From Microbacterium ulmi (GTDB taxonomy: Bacteria > Actinomycetota > Actinomycetes > Actinomycetales > Microbacteriaceae), in the NCBI RefSeq assembly GCF_011759705.1, contig NZ_JAAOZF010000002.1, positions 1 to 64,000 of the forward strand: a DNA stretch of 64,000 bases, written 5' to 3'. The notes beneath the pieces are model-generated. The model had not been told where the DNA came from. It saw only the letters and a program-made list of their open reading frames with translations, and searched no databases. The position numbers and the translations under genes were made by a program. The number at the start of each line of letters is the position of its first letter. Positions within the stretch are counted from its first letter, which is position 1. Shown piece by piece: positions 20,569-28,269 of this stretch.

Positions 20569-21272
20569 CGGGCTGCTCGTCGTAGCGCTATGACGGCGCC
20601 GGTCGCGATGAGCCCCTGACCGGCGCAGTACGTCAGCATGACGAGAGGATCGGCCCAGACGGGCATGGCGTCGGGCGTGAAGATGAGGAACGCGAGAATC
20701 GAGTCCGACGCGAGGAACAGCGCCCCGCCCCACACGACGAGCGGGTGGCAGCGCGTCGAGCTCGCGGCCGTGCCGCCGAGGACGAGGCCGTAGACGGCCA
20801 CCGCGATCGCGAGTCCGCCCAGGTGCGGCCAGAGGATCGCGATGAGCGCGATCCACCACGCGGCGTAGACGAGCGCCCACCACGGCATCCGCCGCACGGC
20901 GAGATGCCGCTGGAACAGCACGATGTACGCGATGTGTGCGAGCCCGAAGCACAGCAGCATCGCGGGCAGCTCGTCGTCGAGGAACGGGAAGAACGTGTGA
21001 GCGCCGTCGCCGAGCCACGACAGGACGATCGCGGCGACGAGGAGCGTGTGGGCCGGCCGCCATCGCGCGCCGCGCGCCGCCCAGACGACCGCGAGCGCGA
21101 GGGCGGGCATGAGGGCGAGCTTGGTCGGCCCGCTCACGTCGGCTGCGCCGGCAGCGAGCGCCCCGATGTGGACCGCGGAGACGACGGCATAGAGCGCAAG
21201 GCCCCACCACCAGGAGCGCGCGAGCGCGGGGACGGTGTCGCTGTCGCGGGCGGGAGCGGATGTCGCGTGCAC
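20565..21272 (-). CDS. YhhN/TMEM86 family membrane protein (lysoplasmalogenase-like)
   Basis: The 235-residue polytopic protein has about eight hydrophobic helices. The family motif WLGDGAH(TFF) and a later FLASDSILAF resemble YhhN proteins, whose animal relatives hydrolyse lysoplasmalogens. The GTG at 21272 is chosen because GAAGGAG lies just upstream. A TACGAT hexamer on the minus strand at 21315-21310 is a likely -10, giving a leader of about 35 bases. It is coupled to the S4 gene by an ATGA overlap. Confidence 0.8.
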   Translation of the reverse strand: MHATSAPARDSDTVPALARSWWWGLALYAVVSAVHIGALAAGAADVSGPTKLALMPALALAVVWAARGARWRPAHTLLVAAIVLSWLGDGAHTFFPFLDDELPAMLLCFGLAHIAYIVLFQRHLAVRRMPWWALVYAAWWIALIAILWPHLGGLAIAVAVYGLVLGGTAASSTRCHPLVVWGGALFLASDSILAFLIFTPDAMPVWADPLVMLTYCAGQGLIATGAVIALRRAAR

Positions 21273-21490
21273 GGCACTCCTTCGTGTCGGCGTGGGTTCG
21301 GGCGGATCCATCGTAGGCGGTCGCGCGCGGCGGCCCGTCTCAGGTCGGCGGCGGGAGGGCGTGTCCTCGGTCGGCTTGCGCGCGGTCGGCACCTCAGCGC
21401 GCGCTCTCTTCCCGCCAGCGGGGGCCGCGCTCGGCCACGCGCGAGCGGTGCCGTGGGCCAGGGCGCGGGGGTAGTCAGCCCGCGGCCGCG

Positions 21491-21624
21491 GTTGTCGGTT
21501 CGGCGGGACCGCGGTTGTCGGTGAGGCGGGACCGCTCGGTTCGGCGGGACCGCGGTTGTCGGTGAGGCGGGACCGCTCGGTTCGGAAGGACCAGGGTTGT
21601 CGGTTCGGCGGGACCGTGGTTGTC
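21491..21624. repeat. intergenic repeat block with 23-41-41-23 spacing
   Basis: GTTGTC recurs at 21491, 21514, 21555, 21596 and 21619, giving unit lengths of 23, 41, 41 and 23. The short units read GTTGTCGGTTCGGCGGGACC plus a tail. The long units add a GTGAGGCGGGACCGCTCG insert. The block lies between the ends of two minus-strand genes. A related single copy, GTCGGTGAAGCGGGACC, occurs at 22460-22476 after the tRNA terminator. Confidence 0.85.
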
Positions 21625-22207
21625 AAGTCAGCGCGAGCGAGACGACGGCGAGGTCGGGGCGGGGACGGCCGACCTCGCGGAATCCCGCGTCCTGGAACGT
21701 CGACAGCACGCCGTGGTACAGCTCGTTCGCGGACTTCTTGCGTCCCGCCGCAGGGTCGATCGGGTACGCCTCGACGACGCGCGCCCCCGCCTCCTTCGCA
21801 CGCCGGACCGCGGCATCCAGCAGCACGGCGTTGAGCCCGAGCCCTCGGTGCTCTTTGCGAACGACGAAGCACGAGACGGCCCACACGTCGGGGTCGTCCC
21901 ACGGCTCTTCGGAGGTCGTCGTGAAGTTCTTCGTGCGCGAGAGTCTCACCTGCGCGGTTCGGGGACCGATGCGCACCCAGCCCGCGGGCTCGCCGTCGAC
22001 GTAGGCGATGAGCGCGGGCGGCGGCCCCGTCCGGATCTCGTCGTGCAGGAGGGCCTCGCGTTCTTCGCGCGTCGTGGTCTGCCACTGCGCGTTCGTGAGG
22101 ATCCACCACTGGCATTGACAGCTGCGCCCGTCGCCGCCGCCCGTCAGGGCGTGCTCGGCATCGTCGAAGCGGTCAGGCGTCGCGGGCTCGATCGTGATCG
22201 TCGGCAT
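21623..22207 (-). CDS. GNAT family N-acetyltransferase
   Basis: The 194-residue protein has a long N-terminal region (DRFDDAEHALTGGGDGRSCQCQWW), then the GNAT core with VVRKEHRGLGLNAVLLDAAV and the helix AKEAGARVVEAYPID. It resembles acetyltransferases that act on small molecules or drugs, but the substrate is unknown. The ATG at 22207 has TAGCGT six bases upstream on the minus strand and no ribosome-binding site. Its 3' end runs into the repeat block. Confidence 0.87.
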   Translation of the reverse strand: MPTITIEPATPDRFDDAEHALTGGGDGRSCQCQWWILTNAQWQTTTREEREALLHDEIRTGPPPALIAYVDGEPAGWVRIGPRTAQVRLSRTKNFTTTSEEPWDDPDVWAVSCFVVRKEHRGLGLNAVLLDAAVRRAKEAGARVVEAYPIDPAAGRKKSANELYHGVLSTFQDAGFREVGRPRPDLAVVSLALT

Positions 22208-22213
22208 GAGCAG

Positions 22214-22219
22214 ACGCTA
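22214..22219 (-). promoter_or_regulatory. leaderless-type -10 (TAGCGT) of the GNAT gene
   Basis: On the minus strand TAGCGT is followed by exactly six bases and then the ATG at 22207. This is the same geometry as at 44808-44820. Confidence 0.5.
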
Positions 22220-22344
22220 CGCGGCCCCTCCGACACACGGAAGGGATGCGATGTTCCTCGGCGGGGCGTCTCAGTTCGCGGGCGCCTCCCCGAGCGGGTA
22301 GGATGGGGGAGTTGTCCGCGCGACTGACTCAGCAGCGAAGACAT

Positions 22345-22418
22345 CGGGATGTGGCGCAGCTTGGTAGCGCACCTGACTGGGGGTCAGGGGGTCGCAGGTT
22401 CAAATCCTGTCATCCCGA
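22345..22418 (+). tRNA. tRNA-Pro (anticodon GGG)
   Basis: The 74-base cloverleaf is complete. The acceptor arms are CGGGATG/CATCCCG. The D arm GCGC/GCGC has the AGCTTGGTA loop. The anticodon stem CCTGA/TCAGG has loop CTGGGGG (anticodon GGG). The T arm GCAGG/CCTGT has loop TTCAAAT, and the discriminator base is A. CCA is not encoded. It marks the left edge of a segment rich in gene remnants. Confidence 0.97.
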
Positions 22419-22425
22419 CGAAAGG

Positions 22426-22453
22426 GTCCCGGGAACTTGAGGGTTCCCGGGAC
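22426..22453 (+). terminator. strong hairpin terminator after tRNA-Pro
   Basis: A perfect 11-bp stem, GTCCCGGGAAC with GTTCCCGGGAC, encloses the loop TTGAGG, directly after the tRNA. The downstream tract TTCTC is only weakly T-rich, as is usual in actinobacteria. Confidence 0.85.
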
Positions 22454-22477
22454 TTCTCAGTCGGTGAAGCGGGACCA

Positions 22478-22720
22478 CGTCACCGCGATGCCATCACTTT
22501 GACCGCGCTCGCGTCCTGATGAGGCCAAGGGCCTCGGCGCCCTCAGCCGTCGGAGCTGGTGGTCGCCGTTCGGTGGTCGCGCTCATGTCTGCAACCGCCT
22601 CATGTGAGGCTGCGGGTACGCCTTGACACTTGGCACAACCACGTCCGTGCTGCGATCGGTGTCCCACCAGAGGACCCGTCGACGAGCTTTCGCGTACGTC
22701 GACGGCAGCGAGCTTCACTG
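22478..22720 (-). other. gene debris, no intact gene
   Basis: No complete gene is visible. The minus strand contains two short overlapping open segments. One (22583-22645) encodes VVVPSVKAYPQPHMRRLQT and ends at TGA. The other (22494-22586) begins MSATTERRPPAPTAEG and ends after 30 residues. Neither is recognised. They look like truncated pieces of former genes. Confidence 0.35.
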
Positions 22721-22867
22721 TCAAGGCCCCTGCCTGGGCTCGTGCAGCGAGTAGTGGAACTGGATGTCCGGGGCGGCGAGCTCGTCGATGATGTCGGCGT
22801 CGAAGGGATTGCCCCAGAACTCCGTGAACCGGCGGCCGACAGTGGCCTGGTTCTCCTCGAGCGACAC
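22721..22867 (-). pseudogene. truncated NTF2/SnoaL-like gene
   Basis: Reading from GTG 22867, after GGAAAGG, the product starts VSLEENQATVGRRFTEFWG, continues with IIDELAAPDIQFHYSLHEP and stops after 48 residues. This opening is typical of NTF2-like/SnoaL ester-cyclase proteins of about 130 residues, so roughly the last two thirds are missing. The following sequence shows no continuation in any frame. Confidence 0.6.
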
Positions 22868-23032
22868 GTGCTCGACCTTTCCGTGGATGAGCGCCACCGG
22901 CCTGCCTTGCGGCGTGGTGACAGCCAGAAGACGTGGGGGAGCGCAGGCGCGTAGATCGCGACGATGAGTCAGCTCGGAGAGGGCGTACGCCTCGCAAAGG
23001 ACCGCCCGTCCGCATCGGGGCAGCCGTCTGGC

Positions 23033-23668
23033 TCAGTGTCCGACCGTGAGGATGCCGTCGAGCAGGTTGTCCAGCAGCGCGTCGATGAACGTCGTCGTGA
23101 TCGGCTCGTCGGGGATCAGCAGGCGATGATAGACCGCGCCCCAGAGTTGGTCGACGACAACCTGGGGGTCGACATCGGCCCGGAGCTGTCCGGATGCCTG
23201 GGCCCGCTGCATCCGCGCGACCGCGATGTGGCGACGCTCGAAGGAGTACAGCGCGCGATACGCGGCGGCGAGCTCGGCATCGGTCTGGGCGGCCCCGATC
23301 AGCTCGGCGAGCAGCCGACCGGCCGGGGTCTCGCCCACGAGGCGTCCGAAGGCATGGAGCTGCGAGGTCAGATCGGCTCGAATGTCGCCGGTGTCTGGGA
23401 AGGCGAGGGTGGGCTCGACGGCGTGAAAGTAGCCGTCGAGAGCGAGCGCCCCGCGAGACGGCCACCACTTGTAAATGGTGGTCTTGCTGACTCCGGAGAG
23501 GCGGGCGACCCGTTCGATCGTGAAGTCTGTGAGCCCTTCCGCCAGCAGCAGCTCGCCGACGGCGCTCAGCACGTCCGCGCGCACCTCGTCGGCGGGGCGA
23601 CGGCCGCGGCCGCGGCGCAGCGACGCCTGCGGCGTGACCTCGGTCGCGGGCTTCGGTGTGCGGGGCAC
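23033..23668 (-). CDS. TetR family transcriptional regulator
   Basis: The 211-residue protein has a basic leader, then a TetR helix-turn-helix (FTIERVARLSGVSKTTIYKWWPS) at about residues 48-75, then a helical ligand-binding domain with a TetR_C-like end. GTG start after AGGAG. It is the last gene of a minus-strand run (SDR, SDR, NTF2-like, TetR), so it may control the run from the AT-rich region before 25739. The effector is unknown. Confidence 0.9.
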   Translation of the reverse strand: MPRTPKPATEVTPQASLRRGRGRRPADEVRADVLSAVGELLLAEGLTDFTIERVARLSGVSKTTIYKWWPSRGALALDGYFHAVEPTLAFPDTGDIRADLTSQLHAFGRLVGETPAGRLLAELIGAAQTDAELAAAYRALYSFERRHIAVARMQRAQASGQLRADVDPQVVVDQLWGAVYHRLLIPDEPITTTFIDALLDNLLDGILTVGH

Positions 23669-23720
23669 GGCGGGGACTCCTGTCGACTTCTGATCAGCCT
23701 ATTCGAGTGGGACGTTCGCC

Positions 23721-24047
23721 TCAGCTGATGAGCAGGCGGGCGATCAGCCCGTCGCGCAGCTCGAAGCGCATGGGACCCGTGCCGTTGTAACCGTCGCCGG
23801 TCACGGTGAGCGTCACGACGTAGCTCCCGGGGGTCTCGCCGTGGGTCGCGTCGACGAGCTCGAAGTGCGCGCGCTTGCCGATGTTGTCGGTGCGGTCCCA
23901 GGAGCGGATGCCGGCGTGGCCGTCGAAGCCGCGACCCCAGTCGTCCAGGTGGGCGTCGGAGGCGAACGCCGCCACGAAGGCGTCGGAGTCGCCGCGGTTG
24001 GTCGCGTCGATGAAGGTGCGGATGGCGGCAGGCAGCTGGATGGTCAT
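23721..24047 (-). CDS. NTF2/SnoaL-like protein
   Basis: The 108-residue protein begins MTIQLPAAIRTFIDATNRGD, contains FVAAFASDAHLDDWGRGFDGHAGIRSWD and ends with a beta-rich segment. This pattern (short helix, acidic loop, curved sheet) is that of small NTF2-like proteins, often isomerases, cyclases or of unknown function. It lies 13 bases downstream of the SDR gene, suggesting one transcript. The pocket ligand cannot be predicted. Confidence 0.8.
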   Translation of the reverse strand: MTIQLPAAIRTFIDATNRGDSDAFVAAFASDAHLDDWGRGFDGHAGIRSWDRTDNIGKRAHFELVDATHGETPGSYVVTLTVTGDGYNGTGPMRFELRDGLIARLLIS

Positions 24048-24060
24048 GAGTGCAGCACCA

Positions 24061-24960
24061 CTAGGCGACGTGCAGGAGGTCGGCGAGGTCGACGCGGGTG
24101 AGGAACTCGGCGCGGATCCGGTCGGCGACCTCTGAGACCTCCTTCGAGCCGTCGTCGGCCGGATCGATGTGCACGCGGTAGGGGCGTTCGCCGGCGGGCA
24201 GCGCGACGATCCGGACGATCTCGTCTGAGACCATCGAGGCGTCCGCGCCCTCGGGGGCCAGCGCTGCGAGCTTTCCCGAGACCTGATCCATGAGGCCGGC
24301 GTACTTCGTCTCGTACTCCGCCTCGACCGTGCGGTCCGCGGGGCGGCCGGAATGGGCGAAGTGGTTGGTGCCGGAGGTGAAGGAGCCGGGGACCACGATC
24401 GTGGTCTCCACGCCCCAGCGGGCGAGCTCCGCGGCATACGAGATCGCGAGCGAGTCCATGCCGGCCTTCGCCGCGAAGTACGGCGAGAGGTACGGCGGGG
24501 TGCCGCCCTTCACGCTTGAGCTGGACACCCACAGCACCAGGCCGGCGCCGCGGCGGCGCATGCCCGGCAAGGCGGCGCGGTTGACCCGCTGCGTGGACAG
24601 GACGTTGACGTTGTAGAGCTCGGCGAGCTGCTCGGGCGTGAACGCCTCGGCCGGGCCCACCACCATGTGGCCGGCGTTGTGGATCAGCACGTCGATGCGG
24701 CCGCTCTCGACCTCGATCTGTGCGATCGCGGCGTCGACGGACTCCGGACTGTTGACATCCATCTCGATCGCGCGCAAGTCCACGCCGTTCTCCTTCGAGA
24801 AGTCGGCGGCGGCCTGCACCTGCGGAGCGTTGCGACCGGTGGTCTCGCGCATCCCGGCGTGGACGGTGTTGCCGGACTTAGCCAGAGCTCGGGCGGTCAG
24901 TGCGCCGAAGCCGCTGGATGCCCCGGTGACGACGACGATCTGATTCGTGGTGGTACCCAT
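24061..24960 (-). CDS. short-chain dehydrogenase/reductase
   Basis: The 299-residue protein has the Rossmann motif VTGASSGFGALTA. The NNAG equivalent reads HNAGHMV. The active-site Ser is in VSSSSVKG, and Tyr-x-x-x-Lys reads YFAAK. Length and C-terminal extension fit the longer 'classical' SDR class. The ATG at 24960 is used, with AGGTG seven bases before it. A GTG three codons upstream is an alternative. The substrate is unknown; the neighbour is a second SDR. Confidence 0.9.
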   Translation of the reverse strand: MGTTTNQIVVVTGASSGFGALTARALAKSGNTVHAGMRETTGRNAPQVQAAADFSKENGVDLRAIEMDVNSPESVDAAIAQIEVESGRIDVLIHNAGHMVVGPAEAFTPEQLAELYNVNVLSTQRVNRAALPGMRRRGAGLVLWVSSSSVKGGTPPYLSPYFAAKAGMDSLAISYAAELARWGVETTIVVPGSFTSGTNHFAHSGRPADRTVEAEYETKYAGLMDQVSGKLAALAPEGADASMVSDEIVRIVALPAGERPYRVHIDPADDGSKEVSEVADRIRAEFLTRVDLADLLHVA

Positions 24961-24995
24961 GATGTTCACCTGTTCTCGATGAGAGCGGGCGGCGC

Positions 24996-25739
24996 TCAGG
25001 CGAGTCCGCCGTTGGCGTAGATGACCTGGCCGTTGACCCAGCGGGCCGGGCCGGCGAGGAACGCGACGGTCTCGGCGATGTCCTCGGGCTGGCCGAGGCG
25101 CTCCAGCGGGGCGGCCTTCGAGAGGCTCGCGATGGTGGCCTCGTCCTTGCCATCGAGGAACAGCGGGGTCGCGGTGGGACCGGGCGCGACGGCATTGACG
25201 GTGATGTCCCGGCCGCGCAGCTCGCGGGCCAGGATGAGGGTGATGCCCTCGACCGCGGCCTTGGAGGCGACGTACGCGCCGTAGCCGGGGAAGGACGTCT
25301 TGGTGACGGTGGTGGAGAAGTTGATGATCGCGCCGCCGGCACGCAACCGGTTGGCGGCCAGCTGGGAGACGACGAAGGTGCCGCGGATGTTCGTGCGGTG
25401 CATCCGGTCCAGATCGGCCAGATCGAGGGTCGCGATCGGGCTGAGGAGCATGATGCCGGCGGTGTTGACGAGCACGTCGATGCCGCCGAACGCAGCCGTG
25501 GTGGCTTCGAAGGCCGCCGCCATGGCGGCCTCGTCGGCCACGTCACCGCCGACCGCGATGGCCTGACCGCCCTTGCCGGCGATCTCGGCGACGATCGCCT
25601 CGGCCTTGGCGGCGTTGCCGGCGTAGTGGACCGCGACGGCGAAGCCGTCCTCGACGAGGCGTTCGACCACGGCCTTGCCGATGCCGCCCGACCCGCCGGT
25701 CACCAGGGCGACACGGCCGGTGCTGGAAGTTCTGTTCAT
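24996..25739 (-). CDS. short-chain dehydrogenase/reductase (FabG-like)
   Basis: The 247-residue classical SDR has GGSGGIGKAV, VNTAGI (NNAG site), Ser in NFSTTVTK, YVASK as the catalytic YxxxK, and the late PGPTATPLF. It resembles FabG-type 3-oxoacyl or ketone reductases that use NADPH. The ATG at 25739 follows GAGAGGA. It is the first gene of the presumed SDR-SDR-NTF2-TetR operon and is preceded by an AT-rich putative operator. Confidence 0.92.
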   Translation of the reverse strand: MNRTSSTGRVALVTGGSGGIGKAVVERLVEDGFAVAVHYAGNAAKAEAIVAEIAGKGGQAIAVGGDVADEAAMAAAFEATTAAFGGIDVLVNTAGIMLLSPIATLDLADLDRMHRTNIRGTFVVSQLAANRLRAGGAIINFSTTVTKTSFPGYGAYVASKAAVEGITLILARELRGRDITVNAVAPGPTATPLFLDGKDEATIASLSKAAPLERLGQPEDIAETVAFLAGPARWVNGQVIYANGGLA

Positions 25740-25771
25740 GGTGGATGTCCTCTCGTTGACCACCGTCCTTT

Positions 25772-25807
25772 AATGAACGATTAGTGCATTTAATCAGTAA
25801 ATGAACG
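25772..25807. promoter_or_regulatory. AT-rich putative operator/promoter of the SDR operon
   Basis: This is an unusually AT-rich stretch for this genome. It has a direct repeat AATGAACG at 25772-25779 and 25800-25807 and, between the copies, an inverted repeat GATTA-N7-TAATC (25779-25795). It lies 33-70 bases upstream of the first SDR gene. The TetR protein encoded at the end of the run is the obvious candidate ligand, by inference. Confidence 0.45.
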
Positions 25808-25813
25808 GCGCGT

Positions 25814-25977
25814 CTATATCGTGAGGGGAGATCGCAGTGATTTCCTCCCACGCTCGGGGGTCGACGAGCGCTGCAGAGCGTTCGTGACGGCGCGATCAAT
25901 GAGGCCGCCGACGATGACTCCCGCGATCGGATTCACGAACCAGCCGAGCACCGCGGCCAGGACGTATCCGGTGCCTC
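25814..25977 (-). pseudogene. remnant of a small membrane protein
   Basis: One minus-strand frame directly downstream of ogt encodes GYVLAAVLGWFVNPIAGVIV and then GGLIDRAVTNALQ, a hydrophobic hairpin with a basic tail, ending at TAG. There is no start codon or ribosome-binding site, so it looks like the 3' part of a lost gene. The family is not recognised. Confidence 0.35.
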
Positions 25978-25982
25978 GGCAC

Positions 25983-26600
25983 TCACGCTGCCGCTTCCAG
26001 GTTCAGGAGGGCGGTCTTGGCTTCACGCCCGCCGATGTAGCCGCCGAGCGTGCCGTCGGTGCGCAGCACCCGGTGGCAGGGCACGACGATCGGCAGAGGG
26101 TTGGTCGCGCAGGCGGTGCCGACGGCGCGGACCGCCTTGGGGTTGCCGACGAGTTCGGCCATGTCGCGGTAGCTGCGGGTCTGTCCGTAGCCGATCTCCG
26201 GCAGGTGCGTCTGCACGAGCTGTCGGAAGCCGCGAGACAGGGACAGGTCGAGGTCGACATCGAAGCTCCGGCGGTGCTTGGCGAAGTACTCGTCGAGCTC
26301 GCGGGCCACGACATCCAGCCGCTTCGGGACACGCAGGATGCGGGGGCTGAGCTTCCGGCTGAGAGTCTCGAGCACCCTGTCGTGGTCCTCGCTGGCGTAG
26401 GCCACGCGGACCAAGCCTTTGGGGGTGGCTGCCAACAGCAGCTTCCCGAGAGGCGAGTCGATGGTGGTGTAGGCGACGTCGACCAGCTCGGCCTGCTCGG
26501 CCTCCTGCTCCAGGCGGCGGTGGAGCCGGCTGAGGATCTCGGCGTCCACGGGCGTCGACAGCAGGGCGGTCACGTCGTCATCGCTTCGGATGCCGGTCAT
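25983..26600 (-). CDS. ogt: methylated-DNA-[protein]-cysteine S-methyltransferase
   Basis: The 205-residue protein is a suicide DNA-repair enzyme that removes O6-alkyl groups from guanine. The acceptor Cys is C175 in the conserved PCHR. The DNA-recognition part is TRSYRDMAELVGNPKAVRAVG. The N-terminal domain opens with DSPLGKLLLAATPKGL. The ATG overlaps the stop of the ECF sigma gene (ATGA) and has AAAGGAG about eight bases upstream, so the two are co-transcribed. Confidence 0.93.
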   Translation of the reverse strand: MTGIRSDDDVTALLSTPVDAEILSRLHRRLEQEAEQAELVDVAYTTIDSPLGKLLLAATPKGLVRVAYASEDHDRVLETLSRKLSPRILRVPKRLDVVARELDEYFAKHRRSFDVDLDLSLSRGFRQLVQTHLPEIGYGQTRSYRDMAELVGNPKAVRAVGTACATNPLPIVVPCHRVLRTDGTLGGYIGGREAKTALLNLEAAA

Positions 26601-27094
26601 GATGTTGCTCCTTTCGTGATCGCGCCCGGATAGCTCTTCCTGAGATTCTTGAGCCCGTCGGCGGCGGCTCTTCGCGCCGCTTCGACGGTGCCGCCGAGGA
26701 TCTCCGCGATCTCGGCGTAAGACAGCCCCGCCACATAGCGGTATGCGATGGCTTGGCGTTGTTTGCTGGGGAGCCCGCCCACGGCGGCCCAGAGGTCAGA
26801 GTCGCCGGAGCCGGGTATGCCCAGCGTCGTCGGTGCTTCCGGCACGTGCTCAACAGACAGAGGATTGCGCTTCGCCGCGCGGACCACGTCGATCGCCTTG
26901 CGATGCGCGATCGTCACAAGCCACGCCTCCACGTTCGCCGTCTCAGGCAGGTCCGGATAGGCACGCAGCGCGGAGAGGAAGGTCTCTGACCAGGCGTCGT
27001 CTGCGTCATGCGGGCCGAGGATGACGCGGCAGACGCGCAGCACAGTTGTGCCATGCTGCGCGACGACCCTCTCGAACGGCTGTTTCATGTCCAT
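26597..27094 (-). CDS. ECF-type RNA polymerase sigma factor
   Basis: The 165-residue protein has region 2 (DDAWSETFLSALRAYPDL, then EAWLVTIAHRKAIDVVRAAKR) and region 4 (LPSKQRQAIAYRYVAGLSYAEIAEILGGTVEAARR). No anti-sigma gene follows; the only partner is ogt. Pairs of this ECF type with ogt recur in actinobacteria, which suggests a DNA-alkylation response. ATG 27094 is used; ATG 27088 is an alternative. Confidence 0.88.
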   Translation of the reverse strand: MDMKQPFERVVAQHGTTVLRVCRVILGPHDADDAWSETFLSALRAYPDLPETANVEAWLVTIAHRKAIDVVRAAKRNPLSVEHVPEAPTTLGIPGSGDSDLWAAVGGLPSKQRQAIAYRYVAGLSYAEIAEILGGTVEAARRAAADGLKNLRKSYPGAITKGATS

Positions 27095-27143
27095 CCCAGT
27101 GAAGACGTACTCGCGGTCTCAAACGTGAGATCGCCCGCCAGAT

Positions 27144-27436
27144 TCATTCAGAACAGTCGTCCAGCGCGGAGCTGAGCTGGCTCTTCGAGTTCCAGCAGAG
27201 CCCGCATGCACGTGAGGCCTCCGGCGCCTCCGGTGGGGGGCCGTACGTCGTCGTCTCACCGCGCGGGATGCCCGCCACGATGTCCCAGACAGCGTGCTGG
27301 AACGCATCGCCCTCAGCCACCAGCGAGCGCTCGAACGCCGTGTGCGTTCCCGCACGATGGTCTCAACTGTCGGGCCGCCTCGTGCAGGAGGGCATCGGTG
27401 GAGACGGCTCTGCCGGCTTCGTGGCCCCGTCGTTCT
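27144..27436 (-). pseudogene. decayed second ogt-like gene
   Basis: The minus strand encodes two adjacent frames that match methylated-DNA methyltransferases in order. TDALLHEAARQL (the usual domain boundary helix) is followed, one base out of frame, by THTAFERSLVAEGDAFQHAVW and GIPRGETTTYG. The latter is the family's helix-turn-helix opening. The frame then diverges and stops at 27144, before the PCHR motif. It therefore carries a frameshift and lacks the active-site half. The start is not identifiable and may be overwritten by the ArsR-VOC gene end. Confidence 0.6.
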
Positions 27437-28111
27437 TCACGCGGCGCTCGTGAGCTGGATCAGATTGCCGCAGGTGTCATCGAGTACGGCGGTGACGACC
27501 GGCCCCATCGTCGTCGGCTCCTGCGTGAAGCGGACGCCCTTCGCGGCAAGCCCGGCGTGCGACGCCGCGACATCATCGACGGCGAACGACGCGGCAGGGA
27601 TGCCGTCGGCGACGAGCGCCGCCTTGTACGCCTTCGCGGCCGGGTGCTGGTCGGGTTCGAGCAGGAGCTCGGTGCCGTCGGGCTCGTCCGGGCTGACGAC
27701 GGTGAGCCACCGGAACTCGCCCACGGGCACGTCGGTCTTGGGCAGGAAGCCGAGCTGTTCGGTGTAGAAGGCGAGTGCCTTGGCTTGGTCGTCGACGAAC
27801 ACACTCGTCACGTTGATGCGGATGCCCATGCGTCGTTCCTTCGGTTCGGCGGGCCAGCGCTCGGCGATGGCGCGCAGCGGCTGCGTGTGCAGATGGTGGA
27901 GCTTCGTCCGCCCCGAGCGGCGTGATCCGACGAGACCCGCATCCTCCAGGACCGCGAGGTGCTGGGAGATCGCCTGCCTGCTCGATGTGATGCCGTGCTG
28001 CATGACCAGCCGGCCGCAGAGCTCGAACAGACTCTGTCCGTCCCGCTCCGTCAGCTCGTCGAGGATGAGCCTCCGGGTCGGATCGGCCAGCGCCTGGTAG
28101 AGGTCTCCCAC
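27437..28111 (-). CDS. ArsR-family regulator fused to a VOC (glyoxalase-like) domain
   Basis: This single 224-residue frame joins two domains. Residues 1-90 form an ArsR winged helix (LYQALADPTRRLILDELTE, then TSSRQAISQHLAVLEDAGLV). After a linker, residues about 95-224 form a VOC protein (MGIRINVTSVFVDD, FYTEQLGFLPKTDVPVGEFRW, TCGNLIQL). The frame has no stop between them. An internal ATG at 27829, with GAAGGA upstream, could also produce the VOC part alone. The GTG at 28111 lies six bases after a -10 with a perfect -35. The VOC part may act as the ligand sensor. Confidence 0.8.
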   Translation of the reverse strand: MGDLYQALADPTRRLILDELTERDGQSLFELCGRLVMQHGITSSRQAISQHLAVLEDAGLVGSRRSGRTKLHHLHTQPLRAIAERWPAEPKERRMGIRINVTSVFVDDQAKALAFYTEQLGFLPKTDVPVGEFRWLTVVSPDEPDGTELLLEPDQHPAAKAYKAALVADGIPAASFAVDDVAASHAGLAAKGVRFTQEPTTMGPVVTAVLDDTCGNLIQLTSAA

Positions 28112-28117
28112 GCGACC

Positions 28118-28147
28118 ACGATAGGCAAGCCAAGACTTGCATGTCAA
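28118..28147 (-). promoter_or_regulatory. promoter and palindromic operator of the ArsR-VOC gene
   Basis: On the minus strand -35 TTGACA (28147-28142), an 18-base spacer and -10 TATCGT (28123-28118) are followed by six bases and the GTG start. The spacer contains the inverted repeat GCAAG-N6-CTTGC (28125-28140). A second inverted pair, CTTG-N5-CAAG (28136-28148), overlaps the -35. Autorepression by the ArsR domain is inferred. Confidence 0.65.
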
Positions 28148-28269
28148 GGCTGATCGTGGCGGAGGATCTGCGTCGTTGCTCCCACGCCGCTTCCCGCGAG
28201 GTGCTCGGTGTTGTCGACTGCGCGGGCGCGACGGCCGCCGCTGCGGCAGTCCGCGCCCGCCCGCGAAAC

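Noticed and set aside
21491..21624. Possible CRISPR array
   Set aside because: Units abut with no unique spacers, lengths alternate 23/41, and there are no cas genes.
22246..22440. 64-codon open frame covering the tRNA
   Set aside because: The peptide is a translation of tRNA-Pro sequence (typical VAQLGSAPDWGSGGRRFKSC artefact).
27206..27925. Plus-strand open frame of 239 codons across the ogt remnant and the VOC domain
   Set aside because: Low-complexity translation, antisense to a clear ArsR-VOC gene.
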